Origin: Verrucomicrobiota bacterium
Lineage (GTDB): Bacteria; Verrucomicrobiota; Verrucomicrobiia; Limisphaerales; UBA8199
DNA: 64,000 nucleotides
Reading direction: 5' to 3'
NCBI GenBank assembly: GCA_012517205.1
Contig: JAAYVL010000153.1
Location: 1 to 64,000, forward strand
The translations under genes were made by a program, and so were the position numbers. This document shows positions 36,590 to 46,500 of the stretch, in pieces (the stretch's first letter is position 1; each line of letters opens with the position of its first letter). Below the pieces are notes generated by a model, which was not told the origin of the DNA, ran no database searches, and saw nothing but the letters and a program-made list of their open reading frames with translations.

Positions 36590-37549
36590 TCAGCGTCTCC
36601 CGCGCCCGGAGTTCGGTAGTTTTTGGGCGAATACGCCGAGGTGGTTGGCCACTCTGCGCTCAACCCCAACCGGTAATCCGCACGGGCGGTTTAGCAGTTC
36701 CGGAGAGCCGTCCGGGCCTTCGATGACCAATGCGGTGCTGCCGCCGCCGTCCAGGTTTAGCGCGTTGTAAGCCCCGAGTTTACGCATCCATTCCGCCGTC
36801 TCCGCCGTGGTGGTGCCCTCGCTGTAGCCACTTTGCCGGCCATCAATTGCGACAAGGTAGAGGTAGCGCAAATTACGGCTGATTCCCACTGCGGAGCGCG
36901 GGTGGCGGCTGACCATCGTGCCATTGTTCGTGCCATTGATCAGCAGGGCATGGAATCCGCTCAGGCCATTATAGGCTCCTCGGACGTCCACTGGTGAACG
37001 TGCCACCCAAGCCCGCCGGTCCTGGCTGATCAGGAGCGCGTCCCAATCATGCCGGGATTGATAGAGGTCTCCGCGAGACAATGACAGGCCCTGCACGCGG
37101 GTCGGATCACCCCGCTGTTTGGCAAATACGTCAAAGATTGAGCCATTGAGCGCGGCTTGGCATTTAAACTCACTTAGAAACTCGGAAGTGGTACGGCCTC
37201 CCCAGGCGTTGGTGCCGTTGCCGATCCGCGGTGTGACCAGAAAACGGATGGTCGGTTCACGCAGATCTATCCGAACTGCCCGAACTTGCAGGCGTCGAGG
37301 AACCTTGGTCGCGCCCTCGCATATTTCCACGCCCCGAAAGATCGGTTTCCAGCGCGAAAGCGTGGCTTGAGCGACGACATCGGTCGGTTTTGCGGCCGGG
37401 GCATTGGTAATTACGACCACTCGCGCGGCTGGCACGGAAGGTTGGCAATTCGCCACTAGCGGCGCGAGCGCGACCATAAAAACGGCGATTATCTGGCAGC
37501 TCCCCGGTCGCCGATACATCTTGCCGCAGCCATTCATTTTGGATTTCAT
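36590..37549 (-). CDS. Phosphodiester glycosidase (NAGPA/DUF2233) family protein
   Basis: A 319-residue exported protein. A hydrophobic leader (IIAVFMVALAPLVANC) may be a signal peptide; the cysteine is not in a good lipobox. The catalytic domain has VRAVRIDLREPTIRFLVTP, KCQAALNGSIFDV, HALLINGTNNGT and the hallmark LNLDGGGSTALVI, the phosphodiester glycosidase family (NAGPA, DUF2233) that removes a sugar cap from a phosphodiester. The ORF track adds 126 residues at the N-terminus that read antisense through a tRNA gene; these are false. I start at ATG 37549, with 37537 as an alternative. Confidence 0.78.
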   Translation of the reverse strand: MKSKMNGCGKMYRRPGSCQIIAVFMVALAPLVANCQPSVPAARVVVITNAPAAKPTDVVAQATLSRWKPIFRGVEICEGATKVPRRLQVRAVRIDLREPTIRFLVTPRIGNGTNAWGGRTTSEFLSEFKCQAALNGSIFDVFAKQRGDPTRVQGLSLSRGDLYQSRHDWDALLISQDRRAWVARSPVDVRGAYNGLSGFHALLINGTNNGTMVSRHPRSAVGISRNLRYLYLVAIDGRQSGYSEGTTTAETAEWMRKLGAYNALNLDGGGSTALVIEGPDGSPELLNRPCGLPVGVERRVANHLGVFAQKLPNSGRGRR

Positions 37550-37806
37550 CGGCGGCAACCCTAACATTCCGCTCAGAGAAATAGCAACGGCAGGTTCGCC
37601 ATGCTCATCTTTGCTTTTTTCGGGGCTTGCGCTTGGGCTGGGAATTGTGGCACAGTGGCAGCGTGTTAAGACGGAAGTGAGTCTTGCGCCTGTTGAGCGT
37701 GCCTGCGTGCGAGGGAGCCGGGGCACTGCCCAAGGCCACAATGTGGTCGGGTCATCGGGGAGCAGCGTACGGGGTTCGCTGCGCGGACTGAACGGGCGGC
37801 GGGGCA

Positions 37807-37882
<76 letters not shown>

Positions 37883-38463
37883 CCGCAATTCCTCCGTGGC
37901 AATCAAGGGTTTCTGAACATCGGCCATCCTCCGTATCAGAATTTGCCCGCGGACTAAAATTTAGGCGGGCTCAGTTGAAATAAAAGAGCCGCGGTTTTAC
38001 GTTGAGGGAGGTATTGCCTTTCCAAAAGCGGAGACATTTTTATTTCGCTGTCTCCACCTGCAGATCTCTCGCAGGTTGCCCTCCGCCAGCACTCGCTGCT
38101 ATTTCTGTGAAAGATTAATACAAGTTGAGGAGGTGGCTCTGGGGCTGATTTGAGTTTGCGGGGTTGCTCCTAGCGTTGTTGACTCACGGCCACCAGTTCG
38201 ACTGGCCTGAAAATAGCAGACGGGAGGACGTAAGCCGCAGGGTAATCTGTCGTTTCTCAAGGTTATGCCCGGAAAAAGCTGTTCATAAACTGAGATGCGG
38301 TTACAACGAATTGACAACGAATCGAGGCTTGACTGTTTTAGACGCGGTTCATAACTTCTATGCTAGAACGGTACAAATTGCTGGTTCGCCAGTTCGCGAA
38401 AGTCGGAAGAGCCTTATCTACCGACTTTTTTATTCCCCCGTGAGGGGTTGCCGTTGAAAATTT
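37883..38463 (+). other. Non-coding leader upstream of nusA
   Basis: About 580 bases without a supported gene. Just after the tRNA, GCCCGC (37945-37950) and GCGGGC (37965-37970) flank an AT-rich loop and may end the tRNA transcript. TTGACA at 38311-38316 and TTGACT at 38329-38334 are possible -35 boxes and TATGCT at 38359-38364 a possible -10, but no pair has ideal spacing. A terminator-like hairpin lies at 38399-38431. The 97-residue ORF in this stretch has no family character. rimP, which normally precedes nusA, is absent. Confidence 0.5.
38399..38431 (+). terminator. Terminator-like hairpin in the nusA leader
   Basis: AAAGTCGG (38399-38406) pairs with CCGACTTT (38421-38428) around a 14-base loop, and the T-run extends to 38431. 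It looks like a rho-independent terminator just 32 bases before the nusA start. A terminator here would be an attenuator of the nusA-infB operon; NusA itself affects such termination, so autoregulation is plausible but inferred. Confidence 0.6.
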
Positions 38464-39744
38464 ATGAACGCCGACTTTTTAGCAGTCTTGGAATTCTGGG
38501 AGCGCGAGAAGGGCCTCAGTCGAGAGGTCCTGACCGCTGCGGTCCAGGAAGCTCTGTTGTCCGCCGCGAAGAAAGCGGTTGGCCCGGCGCGGGAATTGCG
38601 TGTGGATATAGACCAGAAGAGCGGGGATATACGCGCGTTTGCGAAGCTGCAGGTAGCAGAAAGAGTCATTTCCAGGCATGGCCAGATTGCGCTTTTCGAC
38701 GCCCGACGGATAAAAGCGGACGCGCAAGTGGGAGATGAGTTGGAGGTGGAAGTGACGCCTGTGGGTTTTGGCCGCATCGCCGCCCAGTATGCGCGGCAGG
38801 CGCTGATGCAGCACATTCGGCGCGCGGAAAAAGCACTGATTTTTACCGAGTTCAAAGACCGCGTGGGCGACGTTGTTAGCGGGGCGGTTCGGCGTTTCGA
38901 TCGGTCCGACGTGTTTGTGGATTTGGGGAAATACGAAGCGTTGCTGCCCAACCGGGAGCGCGTGCCGACCGAAGAATATCAACTGGGAGAGCGGATTCGC
39001 TGTTATGTCAAAGCGGTGGAAGAAGGCCCGCATGGCCCCGAGATTATCCTGTCTCGTTCCGATCCGCGCTTTGTCGTCAAGCTGTTTCAGATTGAGGTTT
39101 CGGAGATCAATGATGGCACCATTGAAATCAAGGGAATTGCTCGTGAGCCGGGTTTCCGGACCAAGCTGGCGGTGTGGACGCGTGACGAGAAAGTAGATCC
39201 GGTAGGCGCCTGTGTTGGATTGCGCGGGCAGCGCGTCAAGAACATCGTGCGTGAACTCAATAACGAGAAGGTGGATATTATTCGCTGGGATGCGAATATA
39301 AAGAACTTTATCACTAACGCACTGGCGCCGGCCAAGTTAAAGGCCTTCGAGATAGACGAGGCCCACAAGCGAGTCAAAATTACGGTTAGCGCGGACCAAC
39401 TTTCCCTGGCCATTGGCAAGCGGGGTCAGAACGCGCGGTTGACCTCGAAGCTGACGGGTTGGCAGGTGGACATCGAGCCGGAAGTAGTGGTGACCAAAGG
39501 GTTCGAGGAAAAAGTGGCCGAAGCGGTGGATTCCCTGGCGGCGATTACCGGGATTACGCGGGAGCAGGCGGATGTGCTGGTGCATCATGGATTGACACGG
39601 CTGGAGGATTTGTTGCAGGCCGATGAAAGTGACTTGGCGGAAATCCCGGGTTTGGGCGATCAGGGGGCGGCTATTTTGGAAGCCGCGCGTGCTGAGGCGG
39701 CCCGACGTACGCTCAAAGTTGGTGAAACTCCAATTTCCAATTAA
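38464..39744 (+). CDS. nusA: Transcription termination/antitermination factor NusA
   Basis: A 426-residue RNA polymerase-binding factor. The N-terminal polymerase-contact domain covers residues 1-130; an S1 domain follows (KDRVGDVVSGAVRRFDRSDVF); then KH1 and KH2 with VGLRGQRVKNIVRELNNEKVDII and SLAIGKRGQNARLTSKLTG. A helix-hairpin-helix end (LLQADESDLAEIPGLGDQGA) is present, as in NusA of several phyla. The ATG at 38464 follows the leader hairpin. infB follows 99 bases on; with rbfA and nrnA it makes the usual processing-translation operon. Confidence 0.95.
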   Translation: MNADFLAVLEFWEREKGLSREVLTAAVQEALLSAAKKAVGPARELRVDIDQKSGDIRAFAKLQVAERVISRHGQIALFDARRIKADAQVGDELEVEVTPVGFGRIAAQYARQALMQHIRRAEKALIFTEFKDRVGDVVSGAVRRFDRSDVFVDLGKYEALLPNRERVPTEEYQLGERIRCYVKAVEEGPHGPEIILSRSDPRFVVKLFQIEVSEINDGTIEIKGIAREPGFRTKLAVWTRDEKVDPVGACVGLRGQRVKNIVRELNNEKVDIIRWDANIKNFITNALAPAKLKAFEIDEAHKRVKITVSADQLSLAIGKRGQNARLTSKLTGWQVDIEPEVVVTKGFEEKVAEAVDSLAAITGITREQADVLVHHGLTRLEDLLQADESDLAEIPGLGDQGAAILEAARAEAARRTLKVGETPISN

Positions 39745-39843
39745 TTCGAGTTGATTATACTGGTATTGTCAGAAAGTCTTACGATTTGGGATCGAGCCCC
39801 GTGAAAGCTGCATAGCAACCTGGGTTTGAGGTGATAGAGAAAT

Positions 39844-42360
39844 ATGCCCGTTCGGATATACGAAATTGCAAAGAAACTCGGCTGGGAGAGCAAGCAAGTT
39901 CTCGCCAAGGCGAAGTCTCTGGGCATTACCACTGCGCGGGTAGCTTCCAGTTCATTGGACAAGATAACGGCTGAATACCTCGAACTGGAGATTCTCAAAG
40001 AGCATCCGGAGCTTGCCGAACCGGCTCCGGTTCCGGCGCAAGAAACCTCACCAATCCCGGTTGAACAGCCGACAGAAACTGCCGCTGCGCCACCGGTAAT
40101 CGAGATCAAGCCGAGCGTGGAGCCCGAAGTAGCGGAAGCGGTGGTTCCGCCGGTGATAGAGGAACTTCCCGCTATTCCAGCTCCGGAAGCGGAGGTGGCG
40201 GACGTGCCAAGCGAACCCTCGCTCGCGCCGCAAGTTGTGGCGGAGGTTCAACCTCAACCACAATTGGAATCAGCCGTGGTAGAGCCGCCACCGCCGCCGG
40301 TTTTCAAGGTGGGCGACAAGGTTGGATTCATTCAGTTGCGGCCGAAGCCGCCCCCCAAAGGGAGCGAAAGATCAGGTGCACAAAAAGCGCCGCCTCGAGG
40401 GGCAAGTCCAGGGAAGAAGGCCGACTTTTTTCCACGCGAAGGCGGCTCTGGTGGACGAACCGGCACGGTGGCTTCGGGGACGACGGGGGGCAAAGGAGTA
40501 GGGGTTACGAAAGGGGCGGTGGCGGCGAAAGCCAGTGCCGAAGCCAAGTTGCAACTGCCGCTCGATGCCCAGGTTATTACTATCAAGCCGCCGATCGTAG
40601 TGCGAGATCTGGCGGAACAGCTTAAACAGAGGCCGTTCAAGATCATTGCGGACTTGATGGAATTGGGCGTGTTAGCCAGCGTCAACCAGGCTATTGACGA
40701 GAAAGAGGCGCAGAGGATTTGCGCCAAGTATGGCTACCGGTTTGAAGCGGAAAGGCGCGTGCGCGACGGTGGGCTTCATAAACCTATTGGCCCCACGATT
40801 GATCAGGATCCGGAAGATAAAGCCGAGGATTTGATTCCGCGGCCTCCGGTGGTGACCATCATGGGCCACGTTGACCACGGCAAGACCACCTTGCTTGATG
40901 TAATTCGCAAGGCCAATGTTGTCGCCAGCGAAGCGGGCGGCATAACGCAGCACATTGGTGCTTATACGATTTCCTTCCCGCACCCCGACCGCAAGAAGGC
41001 ACTGGCCCAAGTTACATTCCTGGATACTCCGGGGCATGCTGCCTTTAGTTCAATGCGGGCTCGTGGGGCGAATGTGACTGACGTGGTTGTGCTGGTCGTA
41101 GCTGCCAACGACGGAGTAATGCCGCAAACCCTAGAGGCGCTCAGCCACGCGCAGGCAGCTAAAGTGCCGGTGCTGGTCGCAGTGAATAAAATAGACCACC
41201 CCAACGCCAACGCCTTGAGGGTTCGTCAGCAATTGCAGGATAAAGGGCTGGTTCCGGACGATTGGGGTGGCGACACTATTTTTGTGGATGTTTCCGCGCT
41301 GACAAAACAGGGCGTGGACAAGTTGATCGAAATGATCCTGCTCCAAGCCGATCTGCTGGAACTCAAGGCCAATCCCAATCGGCGCGCTAAGGGGAATGTG
41401 ATTGAATCAGGTCTGGAGCCGGGAGGACCTACGGCTACCGTGCTGGTGCGCAAAGGCACCTTGCGCGTCAGCGATGTGGTGCTTTGCGGGCAATACTATG
41501 GCCGCGTGCGAGCGTTGATCAACGAAGAGAGCAAGCGCCTGAAAGAAGCCGCGCCTTCGGTGGCGGTGAAGATCCTGGGCTTGAATGGCGTGCCGGAAGC
41601 GGGGTTGGAGTTTAATGTAGTAGAGAATGAGAAAGCGGCGCGCGAACTTGCCGAGCAGCGTATTTTGGAAGCCCGGGCGCTGGGGCAGGAACCTGCGCGC
41701 GCCAAGGTCACTTTGGAGAATCTCTTTGACCGTCTCGATTCGAGTTCGGGCAAGGAACTCAAGGTGGTGGTCAAGGCTGACACGCAAGGCTCGGTCGAGG
41801 CCATCGTGGATGCCCTCAAAAAGATCGAATCGGACAAGGTATCGCTGGAAGTCATTCATAGCGCCGTCGGCACCATCACCGAATCTGATGTGGCGCTGGC
41901 CTCAGCTTCGAATGCTGTAATTCTGGGTTTTCACGCGCGCATTGACAGTGGCGTGGCTGACCGGGCCAAGCACGAAGGCGTGCAGATCAAGCAATATGCC
42001 ATTATTTATGAGCTGATTGACCAGGTAAAAGAAGCGATGGCCGGATTGCTGGAACCGCTGGTGAAGGATATCACGGTCGGCGCAGCGGAAGTGCGCAAGA
42101 TTTTTGAACTGTCCAAAGGCGCCCCGGTGGCCGGGTGCATGGTTGTTAGCGGCCGCATTGCCAAGGGGAAAGTTCGGGTGCGACGGCGCAAAGAGATCAT
42201 TTATGAAGGAATCGTCCAGTCGCTGCGTCGGTTTCAGGACGAGGTCAACGAGGTGCGTGCCGGTATGGAATGTGGCATTCGGATCGAAGGGTTCCGTGAA
42301 TTTCAGATTGGCGATAGCATCGAGTGCTACACGATGGAAAAAATCGCCCAGAAGTTGTGA
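39844..42360 (+). CDS. infB: Translation initiation factor IF-2
   Basis: An 838-residue GTPase that places initiator tRNA on the ribosome. An IF2N-type domain opens it ([25 protein letters not shown]), a long Pro/Ala/Glu-rich linker follows (residues about 60-200), then a second IF2N segment and the G domain: G1 [12 protein letters not shown]3 DTPGHAAF, G4 NKID, and G5 SAL. Domain II and C-domains complete it ([19 protein letters not shown]). Linker length is normal for the phylum. It overlaps no neighbour and lies in the nusA operon. Confidence 0.96.
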   Translation: MPVRIYEIAKKLGWESKQVLAKAKSLGITTARVASSSLDKITAEYLELEILKEHPELAEPAPVPAQETSPIPVEQPTETAAAPPVIEIKPSVEPEVAEAVVPPVIEELPAIPAPEAEVADVPSEPSLAPQVVAEVQPQPQLESAVVEPPPPPVFKVGDKVGFIQLRPKPPPKGSERSGAQKAPPRGASPGKKADFFPREGGSGGRTGTVASGTTGGKGVGVTKGAVAAKASAEAKLQLPLDAQVITIKPPIVVRDLAEQLKQRPFKIIADLMELGVLASVNQAIDEKEAQRICAKYGYRFEAERRVRDGGLHKPIGPTIDQDPEDKAEDLIPRPPVVTIMGHVDHGKTTLLDVIRKANVVASEAGGITQHIGAYTISFPHPDRKKALAQVTFLDTPGHAAFSSMRARGANVTDVVVLVVAANDGVMPQTLEALSHAQAAKVPVLVAVNKIDHPNANALRVRQQLQDKGLVPDDWGGDTIFVDVSALTKQGVDKLIEMILLQADLLELKANPNRRAKGNVIESGLEPGGPTATVLVRKGTLRVSDVVLCGQYYGRVRALINEESKRLKEAAPSVAVKILGLNGVPEAGLEFNVVENEKAARELAEQRILEARALGQEPARAKVTLENLFDRLDSSSGKELKVVVKADTQGSVEAIVDALKKIESDKVSLEVIHSAVGTITESDVALASASNAVILGFHARIDSGVADRAKHEGVQIKQYAIIYELIDQVKEAMAGLLEPLVKDITVGAAEVRKIFELSKGAPVAGCMVVSGRIAKGKVRVRRRKEIIYEGIVQSLRRFQDEVNEVRAGMECGIRIEGFREFQIGDSIECYTMEKIAQKL

Positions 42361-42469
42361 AAATCGTAGCAGCGGAGGCGCTGAATTGCCGGGCTAATTG
42401 GGTTAGCAATGTCTGCCCGTCTTGCGGCCAGCGAAGGTTTGCCATTACCTCCTAACGGATCGATCAGAC

Positions 42470-42835
42470 ATGGTTTCTCTCAGGCTCCAACGCGTGCGCG
42501 AATTGCTGAAGCGGGAGATCGGCGAGGTCATTCGCCGGGAATTCCAAGTCAGCGAGGCGGGTTTGATCACGGTCAACGATGTGGAGGTGGCTGGTGACTT
42601 GAAGTCGGCGTTTGTCTTCATCAGCATCCTGGGCAGTGCCGACCAGCAGCGCCAGGGATTAAGCCTGCTGCGACAACATCGCCGGCGTATTCAAGAATTA
42701 GTGGCAGGAGCGGTTATTTTGAAGTACACACCGCGGCTGCGCTTTCTGGTGGACGATTCTATCGCGCGCGGGAACCGTGTGCTGGAGATCATCGAGGAAT
42801 TGGAAAAGACCCTTCCGGAGGAGCCCCCGGAATAA
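42470..42835 (+). CDS. rbfA: Ribosome-binding factor A
   Basis: A 121-residue KH-fold protein that assists 16S rRNA 5' end maturation on the 30S subunit. SLRLQRVRELLKREIGEVIR opens it, then LITVNDVEVAGDLKSAFVFISIL and the RPRLRFLVDDSIARGNRV-like end. I start at ATG 42470; the track's earlier start adds sixteen residues before the family begins. It sits between infB and nrnA, the standard order. Confidence 0.9.
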   Translation: MVSLRLQRVRELLKREIGEVIRREFQVSEAGLITVNDVEVAGDLKSAFVFISILGSADQQRQGLSLLRQHRRRIQELVAGAVILKYTPRLRFLVDDSIARGNRVLEIIEELEKTLPEEPPE

Positions 42836-42881
42836 CCGTTCGAAACGGAAATTGCTGCAGTGCTGAGGTTGTTTTCACTAA

Positions 42882-43865
42882 ATGAGACCACACCCCAGGA
42901 TTATTGATCGCATCATCGCAGGCCTTCAGGAAAGCCGGACAATTTGTGTAGCGGGGCATATTCGACCGGATGGGGATTGTGTCGGGTCGCAACTTGGATT
43001 GACGCTCGCGCTGCGCAACGCCGGCAAGCAAGTAGTGTGCTGGAATGAAGACCGCATCCCGCAAAAGTACGAATTTCTTGATGCGGACGGCATTATCCAG
43101 AAACCAATGCCCGGATTGGAATTTGACTGCGTGGTTGCGGTGGATGCCGCCACATTCGATCGCTTGGGCTCGGTCGGGCAATACATTAGCCGGCGCAAGC
43201 TCTTCATCAACATTGACCACCATGAGAGCAACTCACGGTTCGCTGACCTCAACTGGGTTTCGGTGCGCGAACCCTCTACCGGAGAACTGGTTTACCGGCT
43301 GCTGAAGATTGCGAAATGGCCCATCACTCGGCGCATCGCCGACTGTCTGTTCACGGCGGTATCCACGGATACAGGCTCGTTTCAGTATGCCAGCACCCAG
43401 CCCGGCACGTACCACGTAGCAGGTGAATTGGTGAGCCGCGGCGCCAATCTGGCCAGGATCTGTAATGAAGTGTACCAGTCTTATCCGCTCTCCCGTGCCC
43501 GGTTGCTGCGCCATATCTACAGCCACTTCCGTCTGGCACATCAAAATCAGATAGCCTATTTCTGGCTCAAAAAGGCTGATTTAACCCGCACCGGGGCCGA
43601 TAGCAGCGACACCGAAGGGTTGATTGATCATATCCGCGCCATCGCCCCGGTTGTGGTGGCTTGCGTTTTCGAGGAAGTAGAGCCGGAACTGACCCGGGTC
43701 AGCCTGCGCTCAAAAAGTGCGAAGGTGAATGTAAGTGAAATCGCCGCTCAATTCGGAGGCGGAGGACACTCCGCAGCGGCTGGAGCGCGTATTCTCGGCA
43801 AACCCCTTTCCGTGCAGCGGAAGGTCATCGGAGCAGTCAGGCAGATGCTCAACTCGATTCACTGA
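42882..43865 (+). CDS. nrnA: DHH-family phosphoesterase (NrnA-like)
   Basis: A 327-residue bifunctional oligoribonuclease/pAp phosphatase. DHH motifs are RPDGDCVGSQLGL, VAVDAA, DHHESNSRF and STDTGSFQYAS, and the DHHA1 end carries FGGGGHSAAAGA. The reaction hydrolyses short RNAs and 3'-phosphoadenosine 5'-phosphate. The position after rbfA is the usual one. Truncated versions of the operon often continue with truB; here a convergent 6-phosphogluconolactonase gene follows instead. Confidence 0.9.
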   Translation: MRPHPRIIDRIIAGLQESRTICVAGHIRPDGDCVGSQLGLTLALRNAGKQVVCWNEDRIPQKYEFLDADGIIQKPMPGLEFDCVVAVDAATFDRLGSVGQYISRRKLFINIDHHESNSRFADLNWVSVREPSTGELVYRLLKIAKWPITRRIADCLFTAVSTDTGSFQYASTQPGTYHVAGELVSRGANLARICNEVYQSYPLSRARLLRHIYSHFRLAHQNQIAYFWLKKADLTRTGADSSDTEGLIDHIRAIAPVVVACVFEEVEPELTRVSLRSKSAKVNVSEIAAQFGGGGHSAAAGARILGKPLSVQRKVIGAVRQMLNSIH

Positions 43866-44014
43866 TTCGACGCCGTTTCTTAACACGTACCTATTGTTCG
43901 TGTGGGCCGGTAGGGATGGTCCTACCCATGGAGAACGAGTCTTTATAGAAACGGTAACGAATGGAACCCCTTGGCGAGGTGCGATATGACCTCATCGCGG
44001 CTGCCTGACGAATT

Positions 44015-44704
44015 TCAGAGCTTTCCCGCTGCCGCCGGATCGGCCAATACCAGAGTTCGGTCGCGGCGCACACGGCTAGCCGGGATCGTCAGCTCTCCCT
44101 CACACAATCGTAACAGCATCTCCGCTTTGTCCGCGCCCGTCACCACCCACAGGATGCGTCGTGCGCGATTGAGAATCGGATAGGTCAACGTCATTCGCCG
44201 ACGGCCCTGGTAAGGTTGGGTTGGTGCCACGTCCGCTTCCGTGACTTGGAGCACCGGATCGCCCGGTATCAATGACGCGGTGTGCCCGTCCGCGCCAAGG
44301 CCCAGGTGGACGAGGTCAAGAACTGGCGGAATGCCGGCGATTCCCTGCAGTACGTGAGCGTAGTTTCGGGATGCCGTTTCGAGGTCCGGAAAATCCACAG
44401 GCATAGCCTGGATTTGTTTCGCGAGCAGCGAGACGCACCCCAGCAAACTCTCACGCAAGTGAACAAGATTTCGGTCTGGATGTTCCGGTGGTGCCACCCG
44501 TTCATCTACCTGCACCACGTAGACGCGATCCCACGGAACTTGCTCGCACGTTAACGCACGCAGCATTTTCCAAGGCGTGCGGCCCCCGCTGACGGCCAGG
44601 ACGAATCGACCCCGCGCCGCCACGGCTTCCCTAGCCGTGCAGGCGATTTCCCTGGCCGCCGCGGCGGCGACCGCCTCGACGTCCGGTTGCACACGAATTT
44701 CCAT
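44015..44704 (-). CDS. pgl: 6-phosphogluconolactonase
   Basis: A 229-residue hydrolase of the oxidative pentose phosphate pathway. It has the NagB/GPI-like features AVSGGRTPWKML, VYVVQVDERVAP, LDLVHLGLGADGHTASLIPG and RMTLTYPILNRARRILWVVTG. I start at ATG 44704; the track extends 22 residues into a small inverted-repeat element (44714-44819). It follows pgi and pgm in the same direction, an expected set for glucose 6-phosphate handling. Confidence 0.88.
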   Translation of the reverse strand: MEIRVQPDVEAVAAAAAREIACTAREAVAARGRFVLAVSGGRTPWKMLRALTCEQVPWDRVYVVQVDERVAPPEHPDRNLVHLRESLLGCVSLLAKQIQAMPVDFPDLETASRNYAHVLQGIAGIPPVLDLVHLGLGADGHTASLIPGDPVLQVTEADVAPTQPYQGRRRMTLTYPILNRARRILWVVTGADKAEMLLRLCEGELTIPASRVRRDRTLVLADPAAAGKL

Positions 44705-44713
44705 GATGCCGGC

Positions 44714-44819
44714 TAGAGCGGTTTCACTGGCCTCGTAGCCGTTTGGTGGCCAAGAACAGGCTGTAAACATTGGCGATTAAAGATTCTGCGGCGGCCACAG
44801 TTTAGTTTAAACCGCTCTA
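44714..44819. repeat. Small inverted-repeat element between pgi and pgl
   Basis: TAGAGCGGTTT at 44714-44724 and its perfect reverse complement AAACCGCTCTA at 44809-44819 bound a 106-base segment. Both ends carry TA, the insertion target of IS630/Tc1-type elements, so a MITE-like origin is possible. The right arm overlaps the pgi stop codon (44817-44819), and the left arm ends 10 bases before the pgl start. No coding capacity inside. Confidence 0.5.
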
Positions 44820-46457
44820 ACGCTTTTTCAACCGCCGATAGCGACAAATAAGATTGTTTGTGGAACTGTCATGCTTCAGCTCCGGATCACCCGTACTTTC
44901 CAGTTCAGCAGCGATATTCTGCGCCAGCACTTTGCCGAGTTGGACGCCCCATTGGTCGAAAGAGTTGATGTTCCAAATTACGCCTTGGGTGAAAACAACA
45001 TGTTCATAGAGTGCCACGAGCGCACCCAGCGTGGTGGGCGTGAGGCGTTCAGCCAGAAGGGTGTTTGACGGGCGATTGCCCGTGAATACCCGGTGTGGTA
45101 CGAGCCAACTCGGCGTGTCCCGGACCTCCTCTGGCCTCAGGCCAAAAGCCAGCGCCTCACCTTGCGCAAAGGCATTTGCCAGTAGCAGTTCATGATGATG
45201 CCCTAGCGGCACGAGTTCCTGAGCAAATGCGATGAAATCGCACGGAATAAGCCGCGTTCCTTGGTGAATCAATTGGTAGAATGAGTGCTGCCCGTTGGTT
45301 CCCGGTTCGCCAAAATAGACGGGGCAAGTATCATAATTTACCGCTTGGCCATCCAAGGTGACGTTCTTGCCGTTGCTTTCCATGGTCAACTGTTGCAAGT
45401 AAGCCGGAAAGCGTTTGAGGTACTGTTCGTAAGGCAGAACCGCCACCGCCGGCGCTCCAAAGAAGTTGTTGTTCCAGATGTTCAGCAAGGCCATGATCAC
45501 CGGCAGATTCCTCTCAAACGGTTCCCGGCGGAAATGTTCGTCCATTTGGCGGAAGCCGTCCAACATCGCGCGGAAGTGCTCCGGGCCTATGGCTATCATT
45601 GTGGAAAGGCCAATCGCTGATCCCATGGAGTAGCGGCCGCCAACCCAATCCCAAAAGCCAAACATGTTGGTCGTATCTATGCCAAAGTCAGCCACACGCT
45701 GGGCTTGGGTGGAAACGGCGACAAAATGTTTTGCGACCGCTTTTTCATCCGCGCCCAATCCATTGAGCAGCCACTGACGGGCGCTTCTGGCATTTGTAAT
45801 AGTCTCCAGTGTATTGAACATCTTGGAGGACACGATGAACAGCGTCTCCGCCGGATCCAAGCCCCGAGTCGCTTCCTCCAAGTCGCTTCCATCTATGTTA
45901 GAGACAAATCGGAAGGTTATAGTCCGGGTGCTGTAATGCTTGAGGGCTTCATAGGCCATCACCGGGCCGAGGTCGGAGCCTCCAATGCCAATGTTGACAA
46001 GATTACGGATCGGTTTGCCGGTGTACCCCTTCCAGGTCCCACACCGAACGCGATCGGCAAAATCAGCCATCCGGTCGAGAACCGCATGCACTTCCGGCAC
46101 CACATTCCGGTTGTCCACGAGCATGGACTCACTCCTGGGGGCGCGCAAAGCTACGTGCAGGGCGGCGCGATCTTCGGTGAAATTAATCTTATCCCCGCGG
46201 AACATCGCTTCAATGCGTTCGGACAATCTGGATTCCCGCGCCAGTTGCAGGAGAAGTTTAATCGTTTCGTCCGTGATACGATTCTTGGAATAGTCCAGGA
46301 ACCATCCTGCGGCTTCGGCATTTAGCCGTTCCCCGCGCTGCGGATCGTTAGCGAAGAGATCCCGCAAATGCCATTGGCGGGCAGTCCGAAAATGCGCAGC
46401 CAGCGTCTTCCAGGCATCGCGCTCTACAAGAAATTTGGGGCTAACAGTAGGATTCAT
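44817..46457 (-). CDS. pgi: Glucose-6-phosphate isomerase
   Basis: A 546-residue isomerase. Motifs: [81 protein letters not shown], and the C-terminal catalytic stretch [20 protein letters not shown]. All active-site motifs are intact and length matches the usual 540-560. The gene lies 43 bases behind pgm and is followed by pgl. Its stop overlaps an inverted-repeat arm. Confidence 0.95.
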   Translation of the reverse strand: MNPTVSPKFLVERDAWKTLAAHFRTARQWHLRDLFANDPQRGERLNAEAAGWFLDYSKNRITDETIKLLLQLARESRLSERIEAMFRGDKINFTEDRAALHVALRAPRSESMLVDNRNVVPEVHAVLDRMADFADRVRCGTWKGYTGKPIRNLVNIGIGGSDLGPVMAYEALKHYSTRTITFRFVSNIDGSDLEEATRGLDPAETLFIVSSKMFNTLETITNARSARQWLLNGLGADEKAVAKHFVAVSTQAQRVADFGIDTTNMFGFWDWVGGRYSMGSAIGLSTMIAIGPEHFRAMLDGFRQMDEHFRREPFERNLPVIMALLNIWNNNFFGAPAVAVLPYEQYLKRFPAYLQQLTMESNGKNVTLDGQAVNYDTCPVYFGEPGTNGQHSFYQLIHQGTRLIPCDFIAFAQELVPLGHHHELLLANAFAQGEALAFGLRPEEVRDTPSWLVPHRVFTGNRPSNTLLAERLTPTTLGALVALYEHVVFTQGVIWNINSFDQWGVQLGKVLAQNIAAELESTGDPELKHDSSTNNLICRYRRLKKR

Positions 46458-46500
46458 GATTCTTGATCGCCCCGGCCGTTAAGCGAAGGCCGGCGGCCTT

